Below are positions 37,901 to 49,900 of a stretch of DNA of 64,000 nucleotides, piece by piece. Both the position numbers and the translations under genes were made by a program. The notes beneath the pieces are model-generated. The model was not told the origin of the DNA and ran no database searches. It worked only from the letters and a program-made list of their open reading frames with translations. The stretch lies in contig NZ_JOCF01000020.1 of assembly GCF_000720635.1 (NCBI RefSeq), positions 1-64,000 of the forward strand, read 5' to 3'. The stretch's first letter is position 1, and every line of letters starts with the position of its first letter. This DNA is from Streptomyces sp. NRRL WC-3742 (GTDB taxonomy: Bacteria > Actinomycetota > Actinomycetes > Streptomycetales > Streptomycetaceae).

Positions 37901-40900
37901 CGGCGGAAGGGCGCCGAGATCGCCGAGTTTGGTCTCGACGGCCTTCAGCACGGTGGTGTCGCCCCGGCCGAGGCTCAGCACCACGTCGGAGCGGTTGAGG
38001 CCCGTGGGCCTGCTCAGGCCCTCGCCGAGGTCCGTGGGCGGCGCGGGCAGGCGGCCGAGGTGCTCGCTGCTGACCTGGGCCTGCAGCAGGGTCGGGGTGT
38101 GCAGCCCCTCCGGGCTCGTGAGGTGGTGCTCCTGCCCGTCGACCTTCACCGTCAGCTCGACGGTGACGTCGTGCAGCGCCTGCCAGGACTGCAGCTTGCC
38201 GTTGGCGTACCCCTTGGTGGAGGTGCCGCCGATCCAGCCGTCCCGGTCCTGCACCGTCCGGCTGAAGGTGGCGGTGCCCTGGAGGGTGTCGCTCCACGGC
38301 TTCCCGCTCGGGTCGGTCTCGCCCGGACGCTCCTTCACCGGGCCCTTGCCGAACACCTGGACCTGGCCGGTCTTGGCGTCCGAGCGCAGGTTGCGCTGCC
38401 CGTCCTGGGTGGTGGTCTCCCGGATGGGGTTGAGGTCGGAGTCGCGCTGCTCCCGGACGAACTGCTCGGCGGTGACGTGGGCGGTGACCTCGATGTGGAA
38501 CGTGCTCAGCGGGCCCCGGCCCGTCACCGGGGTGCGCAGCGGCACGCCCTGGGTCATGGCGGCCAGGTGGGCGCTGAGGGCCGCGTGGGAGAACGTGCGC
38601 AGTACGTCCTCGCGCACCTCCAGCCAGCCGTAGTCGCCGTACTGCGCCCTGCCGATGGCGTCGAGCTGCCGGTGCAGGGGGGAGACGTCGCGCAGGTCGC
38701 GTACGACGGTGTTCTTCGGCAGGCCCTGGTACCCGGCCAGGTGCTCGCGTGTCGTGACGGCCAGGTGCGGCTCCGGCACGACGGGCGTGCCGGCCGGGAG
38801 CACCTCCCCGACGACCTCGGCCTTCTCGACGACAGTCCGGAAGCCGAGGCCCGTCCGGCCCTGGCCGCTCGCGTGGACCGTGTTCCGGCTGAACTTCTCG
38901 AAGGTGACGACGATGTCGGCCTCGCCCTCGTAGAGCAGGGCGTCCGTCCTGCGCTTGATGCCGAGGCCCAGTTCGTCGCTGTCGCCGTGCCGCTGGATGT
39001 CGGTCCGGCCGGCGTTCGCGGCGGCTCCGGCGCCGCCGCCGAAGACCTTGCCGGTGCCGGTGCCGCCCAGGGGCAGGGGGAACTGCGCCCCCTTGACGGT
39101 CGTGTCCTGCTCCAGGTGGGAGCGGGTGACGGCGGTGGAGAGGTTGATCTCGGTGGTGGGCAGTTCGGCGGTGTTCTCGTTCCTGCGGATCGTCGCCTGG
39201 TGGAAGGTGACCACCAGGTCGGGGCCGGTGGTCCGCTCCAGCACGATGCTGCGGGAGTCACCGGACATGAGGGCCTTGAGGTCCTGGTGCAGCATGCCGA
39301 GGTCGAGTTCCTCCAGCACGCGTCGGCGCATGTCGGGCCAGTCGCCGCCGAAGTACGCCTGCGCCTCGTGCTCGAAGCCCGCGACGAAGTCCTCCAGGCC
39401 GTTCGGGGCGTGCGGGGCGGGGTGGAGGGCGGGGAGTTCGATCCCGTCGGGGCCGACGACCGGCGCCGGGCGCGGCGGGATCGTCCAGACCTCGGCCAGG
39501 ATGTGCGAACCCGCCAGCCGGCCACCGGCGCCCGCCCCGGGCGGCGGGCCGAAGCGCGGGCCCACGAAGGCGCCCAGCTGCCCCGCCTCCCGGGAGGGGA
39601 AGGCGACGTACGCGTGCACGGGGACGGTCACCGGGCCCGGCGCCACGAGGGAGGAGAGGACGGCGGGGGTCTCGACGCTGCGGTAGGCGGTGTCGACGAA
39701 CTCGACGGTGAGCGTGTAGGTCGTCAGGTGGACGGTGGCCTCCTCGCTCGTCTTGCCGCGCGCCAGCGTCCTGCTGGCCTCCATGGTCGTCGTGCCGTGC
39801 TGCTTGCCGTACTGCAGCCCGAGGGTGCCCGTGACGGTGCCGACCTTGTCGGGCTTGACGGTGCCCTGGAAGCTCACGGCGCCCTGCCAGAGGCGGTCGC
39901 CGGTGACGCCCACGGAGGTCTGCTGCTCGGAGCCGTACTCGAACTCGAACCCGGGGAGGGTCCGGTCGAACACGCTCCGCAGGAAGTCCGCCTTGATCCG
40001 GACGGTGCCCGACCAGGAGTCGACGGAGTAGGGGATGTCCCAGACCTCGCCGTGGGAGAGCGAGGTGAGCTTGGCCTGGAGGCTCTCGGGGCTGAACAGG
40101 TACTCGGCGAGGGTCCTCGCGGCGGCGTGCTCGCCGTGCAGGGCTCCCGCGAAGGCGGTGGTGAGGGTCCGGATCAGCTCGGCGTGCGTGCCGTCGACAC
40201 CGAGCAGCACGTCGGCGGGCGCGAGACCCCGGTCGGCGATCCGCGCGGGCGCGGCGTGCTCCCCCAGCGGCGGCTGCGGCGGGGTCACATGCCCGCCGGG
40301 CGGGGGCACCAGGCCCAGCGGGGGCGGGGGCGGTGTGCCGTCACCGCCGGGCGGCGGCACGGTCGCCGGGTGGCTGACGGCGTTGCCGAGCACCACCGCG
40401 TCCAGGCCCTCCAGCGGGACCTGCTCCTGCGGCGGCAGTGCGCCGTCCTGGAGTTCCGGGCCGCCGAGCTCGTGCGAGCTCGTGGTCACCTCGATGTGGC
40501 CGTCCTCGTCCATCCGGAGGTGCTCGAACTCGCCGGGGGTCATGACGAGCGGGCGGCCGTCCTCGCTGAACTGGACCCGGCCCGCCAGCACCCGGGCCGC
40601 GCCGCCCTCGGGGTCGGGGATGACCACCACGTGGCCCTGGGTGGCGACGAGGTGCACGGCCTCGCCCGGCAGGGCCGTGTGGAGGAGGTGCAGCACGTCG
40701 ACGACGTACGAGTCGCCCTCCGCCGTGATATGGGCGGCGCGGCAGCCGAGCAGCCGCAGCGTCTCGCCGACCTGCCACTGGCCCTGCGCGCGCATCTCCA
40801 GCAGGCCCTCGACGAACTTCTCGGGGGTGACCGGGCTGCCCATCCACTCCGGGACGCCGTCGGCGCGGGTGGTGTGGTAGCCGATGGTGACCGTGCCGTC

Positions 40901-43900
40901 CTGGTGCGGGACGGCCTCCAGCGCCTGCCGCACCAGTGCGCCGCCGGGGGTGTCGCGGTGGTACACGTCGGCGAGCCAGCGCGTCCCGGCCGCGTTGATC
41001 GGGTGGGCCAGGGAGTCGGCGAGCGAGAGGATCTTGGCGACCTCCTCTCCCCCGGGCGTCTCCGCCGTGAACCGGAGCCAGTGTTCGGGCCTCGGGGTGA
41101 CGGCCTGCGTCTCGTCCTCCGGGATGTCCAGTTCGATCGGCAGGCGCCTGGTGAGCGCGTCGAAGGGCGCGGGCGAGCCGTCGCCCTCGCCGTGCGGCGG
41201 CGTGGTGGTGGCCGGCGGGTCGAGCCGGAGGGTCTCACCGCGCTTGCGGAAGGTGACGCTGACCTCCACCAGGCCCGTGTAACGGGCCATCGGCACGCCG
41301 ACCTTGAGGTTGCCGGGGAACTTGGAGCCCTCGCTCGTGACCGTGCCGCCACGCTTCTGGTACGTGCCGCCGACGGTGGCCGTGAGGCTGCCGACGGCCG
41401 CGCCCGCGGGCCCGACCTGCACGCCGCCCGTGACGCGGGCGTTGCCGCCCAGGCCGTCGAGCCGGGTGTTGCGGGAGCCCCCGGCGGACTCGTTGGCCGG
41501 GCTGAACGCCGCGGCGCCGTGGCTGTTGTGGTACTCCAGCTGGAGGAGCGAGACGGTGGCGCTGACCTCGGCGTCGCCGACGATCCAGCGCCGGCCGAGG
41601 GCGGGCGTGCCGATGGTGTGCTGGGCCGCCCCGGGGTTCCCGGGGTTCGGGCGCGGGCCGATCGCGTCGCCGAGGAGGGCCGACAGCTGGGCGTGGCCGA
41701 GGCTGCCGGTGACCAGGGGCTCCAGCTTCCCCCAGGTGGCCTTGCCGAAGAAGGCCGGGCCCTGCTCCTGGAGGAGGGTGGCCAGGCTCCTGGTGTCGCC
41801 GAGCCAGCGCAGGACGTGGCCCGTGCCCAGTCCCTCGGTGAACACGGTGGCCGGGGGCACCCGGACGACGGCGGTGTCGCGGCCGCGCCAGCGGGTGCGG
41901 TCCCCGGGGTCGAGCGTGCGGCCCTTCTCGGTCAGGACGTCGACGTACACCGTCGTCTCGGCGACGTCGCGCCGCGTCCGCCACCGGGAGACCAGGTCCC
42001 GGCCGGCCTCCTGGAGGTGGACGAGCGGCCGGAGACCGCTCGTGGCGGGGGGCAGGTCGGGGTTGCCGACGGGCGGCCGCTGCGTCAGCCACCCGGCCTC
42101 GGACGGCTTGACCGCGGTCCGCCCGTCGGGGCCGAGCAGGGAGGTGCTCTCCATCCGTACCGTCAGCACCACCTTCGCCCGGTGGGCGTCCGCGGTCACC
42201 TTCTCCTTGATCGCCGCGCCCGTGGCCAGCACCTCGCTGTGGTGCTCCAGTTGCTGGATGCTCCGGGTCAGCGCGACGTTGCCGCCGATGACGCCACCGA
42301 CCAGGCCGGAGCCGGTCGGGTCGATGACGACCTGCCCGCCGACGCCGCCGGTGAACACGTGGCCGCCGCCGGTGTTGCCGTCGACCTCCGTGTTGACGAA
42401 CCCGGTCTGGAGGGTGGTGCCGATGTTGAACTCGACGGCGCCGGGGGCGTTGACCTCCCCGCTGCGCCGCGTCTCCGCCACGGAGGCGGTGATCCGCACC
42501 GTGTGGCGGCCGTGGCGGACGACGCGTTCCTCACCGGCCGTCATCGGCTTGACGTGGGAGTGCAGGTTGTCGAACCCGAGCTCCTCCCTCACCTTGGGAC
42601 GCAGCTCGCCCCACACGCCCTCGCCGAAGACCCTCGCCCCGGTCCCGTCGAGGTGGCTGACGACGGCCTCGACGCCCTCCGACCCGTACCGCGCCACGCC
42701 CTGGTCGTCGAGGTGGTAGACGCTGGTGACGGTGTCGGAGGAACCGAGCTGGTCGTCCGGCATCCGCCGGGGCTGCTCCAGCTCGCGCGGGGACACCTCC
42801 CGGCTCGGCGCCGCGACCTCGACGGGCGCATCGACCCGGTGGCCGGGAAGGGGGGCGGTCCTCTCGGACCGGAGGGTGACGGTGAAGACGGCCCGGCCGT
42901 TGAGCAGGTCGGCGGGCTCGGTGCTCTTGACCCGGCTGTTGGTGCCGCCGGTGCGCTCGATGGTCAGCCCTCGGGAGTTCTCCTTGGTGTGGGAGCCGTC
43001 GGAGCCGACGGTCACGTTGTCGACGCCGAGCCTGGACGCCCCGCCGAGGACGACGCGGGTCTGGCGGTCCCAGGTGTAGCCGACGGTGACGCGCTGCTGG
43101 GAGCCCAGCTCGAACTCGAAGGAGGCCGTCGACCGGCGCCCGGTCAGGGTCAGCGGCGCCGCCGTCACCTCGACGGTGCCCTTCCAGATGCCGGTGTCGA
43201 CGGCGATCTCGATCCGCCCGCCCCGGGTGAGGCGGGGCAGGGCGGTGGTCAGCGCGGTCAGGTCGAGCCCCTGCTCGAGCTGGACCAGGGCCCGGCGCTG
43301 CTGCGCGGCGGGCGGCGCCGAGAGCCCCAGCTGGGACAGGACCCCGCCCGGCCGGTCGGTGGGCGACACCGCGAGGCCCAGCCGTTCCTTGACGAAGCGC
43401 AGCACCCCGGCGGCCTCGTTCCCCAGCGACAGCACGACGTGGGAGCGGCCGAGGACGGTCGGCACGTGCGGGGTCATCTGCAGGGCCTCGAACGCCTCGG
43501 TGGCGAACGGCCGGCTCAGCTCGACGTCCAGGCGCACCGGCGCCTCCAGCCGCCTGCCGTTCACCGTCACCGTGAGGTCGATCCTCGCGTCGTACATCGC
43601 CTGCGGGACGCGCAGCTTGCCGTTCGCGAAGTCCTTGGTGGACGTGCTCTCCGTCCAGCCGCTGCGGGCCTGGCCGTCGAGGCCGCCCAGGGCGGTGCCC
43701 TGCGGGGTGAGCTTCTTCGACCCCTGGAAGGCGCCCTTGAGGAAGAGCTGCCCCTGCCCGTTGGCCCCGGTCGCGGCGAGCCTGCGCCCGCCCTCGAAGC
43801 CGGAGGTCTCCCGGACGACGCTGAGTTCGGTCGCGCTCTGGAAGCGCCGGTACTCGGCGCCGACGAGCGTGGCGGTCACCTCGATGTGCAGCCCGCTCAT

Positions 43901-46900
43901 CGGCCCGCGGTCGGTCACCGGGGTGCGCAGCGGCACGCCGTTGCTCATGCCGACCAGGTGGGCGCCGACGGCGGCGTGCGAGTACACCCGCAGGACGTCC
44001 TCGCGGACCTTCGCCCACTCGTGCGCGCCGAGCGCGTCCCGACCGGCACGGTCCAGCGCCGCGTGCAGCGGCGCGACGGAGACCAGGTCGCGGACGAGGG
44101 TGGTGGTGGGCAGGTGGGGGGTGTCCAGGTGCGGCGCCGGCCCGGGGGCGGCCGCCGGGGCGACGTCCGGGAACTCCGCCCTCTCGATGACGGTGCGGAA
44201 CCCGAGGCGGGCCTCGGCCCTGTCCGGGGCGGGGTACGGGTTCTGGCCGTCCGTCCGTTCCACGTGCTGGTGGCCGGGCTTGCCGAAGACGACCTCGATG
44301 GTGGCCACACCGGTGGCCATCCGGGCGGGGACCTTGGGCTTGCTGCCCAGCGCCACGTCGTCGCCGCCGCCCTCGCGGTGGACGTCGTCCTTGGTGCGGC
44401 GCAGGCCCCCGGTGCCCCCTCCGCCGCCGTTCTTGCCGGAGCCGGTGCCGCCGAACGACGCCTGCCAGCCCTTGCTGTCGATCTGCTGGTCCACGTGCGA
44501 GCGGCTGATGCCGGTGGAGACGTAGAGCTCGGTGTCCCCGGGCAGGGCGACCACCGACTCGGTGGTGAGGACGTGCGCCCTGCGGAAGGTGAGCGTGCCC
44601 TCGGGGGAGGTGACCGTCCCCAGCGTGACGGTCAGCTCCTCCCCCGCCATCAGGGGCTTGAGCTGCTGGTGCAGGACGTCGAGGTCCACCTCCTCGACCA
44701 GACGGCTGCGCAGGGCCGACCAGGTCTTCCTGCCGAAGAACGTCTCGGCCTGCGCCTCGAAGCCGTCGACGAACAGGTCCATCCCCCGCCGGTCGGAGGC
44801 CCCGTTGCGGGGGGTCATCTCCAGGCCGTCCGCGCCCAGGCCGTCCGCACCCAGGGCTCCCGCGGGGCGGGTCCTCCCCGGCACGGCGACCGGCCAGACC
44901 TCGGCCAGGACGTACGGGCCCTTGAGCCGTGCGTCGGCGCCGCCCGGCAGGACGGCGGGCAGGACCTCCTCGTTCGCCCCCGGGGGAAGGTCCCAGGACC
45001 ACTTGGGCACGGCGACGTGGGCCGTCACCGTGACCTCGCCGGGGTTCTCGGGCCGGAGCAGGGGGCCGCCCGGGACGCCGATGAAGCCCAGGTCCTCGAA
45101 GGTCATCCTGAGGGTGAACGGCAGCTCGTAGACGGCGGCTTCGGCGGTGGTCTTGGCGCGGGCCAGGTTGCGGCTGGCCTCCCCGGTCACCGAGCCCTCC
45201 CGCCGGCCCTTCTGGCCTCCGGCGCTCCCGGTGAGGCCGCCCTTGCCGACCTTGCCGGTCCCCTGGGCGGTGAGCGAGAACTGCAGGAGCGAGTCCCCGG
45301 TGAAGCCGACCGAGGTCTGGTGCTCGGAGCCGTACTCGACCTCGAGGCCGCCCAGGCGGCCGAGCAGGGTGCCGCTGCCCGCCGTGAAGCGGTCGGCGCT
45401 GATCCGCAGGGTGCCCGACCAGGCGCCCGCCTCGAAGGGGACGGTCCACGCCTCGCCCCGGGAGAGCCCGGTGAGCCGGGCGCGCAGCGTCCCGGGGTTG
45501 AGCACCGTCTCGGCCAGGAACTTCGCGGTGGCGCCGTGGCCGTGCAGGGCCGCCTCGAGGCTGCGGGTGAGGCCCGCGACCAGGTCGGCGGGCGGGCCCT
45601 CCAGGCCCATCAGGATGTCCGTGCGGGAGAGTCCGCGCTCGACGATGCGCTGCGGCACCCCGAGCGGCGGCGCGGTCTGTCCGGCGGCGGGCGTCGCGGG
45701 GAGGAGGAAGCCGGGCGGGGCCATCAGCGGGCCGCTCTCCACGGGCACGGTCACCGTGGTGTCGCCCTCGCCCCCGCCCTCTCCCTCGCCCTCGCGGTGC
45801 GGCGGCGGCACGGCGCCCAGGTGGGCGTCGCCCTCGCCGAACAGGAAGCGCACGCCCTCGTAACCCTCGTTCAGGTGCACGGGGTTGGCGCGCTCCGAGG
45901 AGGGCCGGTCCTTGCCGTAGAGCTTCTCCAGCAGGGCGACCATCTCGGGCGACTCGTTGCGCCGCACCCAGCCGGGGCCGTTGTTGCGGGCCCGGCCGGT
46001 GTACGGGTCCTCGCCGTGGTTGGTGCCGAGGTAGGCGTTGGTCAGCTGGGCGAAGTACTCCTCCTCGCTGCGGGAGGCGTAGTTCTGGGCGTCGTTGTCC
46101 TTCACGCGCCGGGGGCCGTCCGACCAGGGGGCGTCGTCGCCGGCCTCGTGCTTCTTCCGGTACGCCTCGCTGATGGTCCTCCGGTCCGTCTCGGACAGGA
46201 CGCGGTGGATGGCGTGGGCGAACTCGTGGGTGGCGGTGGAGTATCCGTCCGCCTGGTGGGGGGCCGGGCCGATGGTGGTCTTCTCGCCGGTGAGGTTCTC
46301 CTCGGGCACGGCGGTGTCGCGCCGGTCGTTGGCGCCGCGCGTGGTCTCGTACGGGCGGTGGAGCGCACCGCCCTCGGCGCCGTGGGTGCCGGCGAGGTGG
46401 GTGAAGGGGCCCAGCTCGGTGAGGGGGACGTCCTTGGGCAGGACGTGCACCCGGGTGTCCTCGGCGAGCAGCTTCAGGGCCACGTCGCGGTCGCGCAGCA
46501 TCCGGCCGAAGAGGGTGACGGCGCTGCGCCGGGCGAGGCCGGGCTCGCTGGTACGGCCGTCCACGTCGACGAGCAACTCGGCGGCGGCCTGGGAGAGTTC
46601 GTGGTCGTCGAGCCTGCTGAGGTTCTCCAGGACGGAGGGGTCGGTGCGCAGGTCGGAGCGCTCTTCGGGGGTGAGGTGGCGCAGGGTCTCGGAGCGGTCG
46701 GCGGAGGAGAGCTCGTGCAGGCCCGGCTTGCCGCCGCCGCGCAGGGCGACGGCGAGTTCCTCGGGGCCGGGGTTGTGCGGGTGGTGGCCGAAGGCGTCCT
46801 CGTTGGCGCGTTCGTGCTCGCGCCAGCTCCTGGCGTCGAGGTTCCTGAGCGTCCAGAGCTTGTGGTACTCGGCGATGAACTCGTCGCCGTACTCGCCCTT

Positions 46901-49900
46901 GAAGTGGCGGGTGAGCTCGTCGTTGAGGGCGTGGCGCGCGGCGAGGTCGTCGAAGCCGCGGGCGGCCTCGCGCAGGGCGGGGGCGGCCTCGGCCTCGAAG
47001 CGGGCGTGGTCGGCGAGTTCGCCGTTCAGCTCGGTCTTGCGCGTCTGCCAGGTCGGCAGCTGCTCGCGGAGCTTGGCGGGGGTGTCGAAGACCTCGTCGA
47101 AGGCGCGGCCGGCGCGGTCGGTGTGGCCGGTGCTCAGGCGGTCGGTGGCGGCCGGGGTGAGGCCCCCGTGGTCGCGGGCGGCGGTGCGGGCGGCCTCCTC
47201 GGCCTCGCGGCGGGCGGCGAGGCGGGCGGCCTGGTGGGTGATGCGCTCGTGCAGAGCGGCGCGGGCGGTGAGTTCCTCGACCTTGGCGGCGAGGGCGTGC
47301 GGGTCGGCGTCGGGGTCGGTGACCAACCGGTCGGCGGCGTCGGCGACTTCGCGCATCACGGTGTCGCGGGCGCGGTCGGCGTCGGCCGTGTCGGCGCCGA
47401 ACTCCTTGGCGAGGTCGCGCTGTTCCTCCTGCTTCGACCAGCTGTCGGAGGCGTGGTCGACGGCGTCGGCCGCGCGGCGCACCACCGTCTCGCGGGCGGC
47501 CTGGAGGGCGTACTCGTGCGGCAGGTGCCGGGCGCGGCCGGCCAGGGCGGTCGCGAACTCGGCGGTGGCCTCGGCACGTTCGCGGCGCGGGCCGACGAAG
47601 CCGTCGAGGCCCCCGGCGCTCTCCTCGAAGTCGCGGGCGAGCTGCTCGCGCAGGGACTCGCGCAGCCGGTCCTCGCCGACCGGGGAGAGCTCGGGCTTCT
47701 CGGTGATGCCGAGGTCGGCGAGCATTTTCCGGTCGTCGGCGGAGAGCCGGTCGAACCAGGTGTCGGCGGCCTGCTCGGTGAGGTGGTCGGCCTGGGCGAG
47801 GGCGCGTTCGTGGTCGGCGCGCAGCCGCAGGTCCGCGAGCAGGTGCTCGTCGAGCCGCTCCAGCGAGGCCCGCGCCCTGTCGTACCCGGCCTCGCTCAGC
47901 GCGTCCGGGTGGTCGAGGACGAGGGCCGCCTCGTTCTCGGCCAGGGCGCGGAAGGCCCTGCGCGCCTCGGGGCGGATCAGGTCCAGCCCGGCGGGCGGGA
48001 GTTCGGAGGCGTTGCGCGCGCCCCACTCGGTGACCGTCCGCTCGAAGTGGTCCATGGCCGTACGGACGGCGCCCTCGCGGGCGGCGGCGAGGCGGGTGAA
48101 GTCGTCGGCCCGGGCGAGGATCTCCTCGCGGTCCTGCGGGCGCCGCTCCAGCTCGGTGTACATGAGGTCGCGGGCGCGGCGGCGCTCGGGGTGGGCGGGG
48201 CCGTTCGGGTCGTCGGCGGGGAGGCGGACGGGCCCCTCCCGGTAGGCGCGCTCCAACGCCTCCTCGGCCTTCTCGTCGCGGCGGTGGCCGCTGCCGTCCG
48301 GGTCGTGGGAGAGCTGGTCGGAAGCCTCGGTGAGCTTGGTGTCGTAGGTGTCCTGGAGGTCGCGTTGGGTCTGCCGCCACTGTTCCTCGCGGCCCTCCTC
48401 GGTGCGGAGGTGCTCGGGCAGCGGGGCGTAGTGGTGCTCGGGCTCGGGGGCGTTCTCACCAGGGGCGTTCTCGCCGAACTTCTGCGCGTCCGGGATCGGG
48501 TCGGTGATCCTGCTCGGGTCGAGGGTGCGGAGGTACCGGTCGGGCAGCGGGGCGGGCCGCTCCCGGGGCGCGTCGACGTCGTCCTTGCCGAACTCCAGGA
48601 CGGTGCCGCGGCCTTCGACGATCGGCCGGCCCTGCGCGTCGAAGCCGACGTTCGCCGCCACGATCACGTGGCCCGGGCCGGAACTCGGCGTGAGCCCCTC
48701 CTTGGTCGTCTCGAACGCGGGGGCCACCCAGACCGACCCCTTGGCGACGACGACCTTGAGGTCGGCGGTGTCCGGGTTCTCCCAGACCTTCGTCATCGCC
48801 TCCTTGAGGAAGGCGTGCCCGGCGCCGCCGAGGTCGCAGGCGACGAAGTCGAGGGTGCGCCGGCCGTCGTCCAGGTGGCCGTTGGCCTGCAGCACCGTGA
48901 TGGTCTCGACGAGCTCGTCGACCGTCAGCGGCTTTCCGTTGCGCGTCGGCAGCCCGTCGGTGGTGTGCGCCACCACGGCGAGGCGGGTGCGGTCGACGGG
49001 GAGCAGCTCCAGCGTCTTCAGCGTCGCGTCGGACGGGTGGTCGCCGAGCACCCACGCGGGCTGCCGGTCGGGGCCGCCGGGCACGGAGTGGCCGTGCTCG
49101 GGGAGTTCCAGGTAGGTGACCGGCTCCTCGGGCGTGTGCACGGGCCGGGGCGGGTGCGCGGGCTGGATCGTCTCGTGCTGCTCGACGGGCTGGGGCTCGG
49201 GCTGGTGCTCGGACTGGTTCTGGGGCTGGTGCTCGGGCTGGGGCTGGTGCTGGGAGACGGTCGACGTGACGGGCTCCGGCCGGGTGACGGTCTCGTTCCC
49301 CGAGCCGCCGGCGTGCGCGGAGGCGCCCTTCCCCTCGGACTCCTCGACGGGCTTCTCCGGCGCGGGGGCGGGCCTGTTCTCCCCGCCGGTGGTGGGCACC
49401 TTCTTCGGCGCGTTCCCGGATTCGTTCGCCTGGTCCGTGGACCCGTTCGCCTTGTCCGAGGACTGGTTGCCGCCCTTGGACTCCGTGGGGATCGGCGACT
49501 CGGCCACGCCGCGGTGGGGCGTCGACTGCCCCTCGCCGACCGTACGCACGCCGTCCCCGCCCAGCTCCGCCGCCAGCCGCGCCTCGCGGGCCTTGGGGCC
49601 CTCCGGCCTCGGGATGAACGGGTTGGTCGGGTGCCCGGTCAGGGTGGACGCGACGGCGAGCCACACGCGCGGGTCCTTCAGGCCGTAGTACTTGGCGTCG
49701 CTGGTCAGGGCCGACTGCTCGTCCAGGTGCTTCATCGCCTCCTGGAACTTGAGGCGCAGCGGGCCGGTCGCGACGTGGCCGAGGTGGCCGAGCACGCCCA
49801 TGGAGACGCCACCGACGAAGCTGTCGACGGTGACGTTGAAGGAGTGGTCCTCGCTGAAGACCAGGTTGTAGGTGCCCTCGGTGAGGACGTTCTGGAGGCC

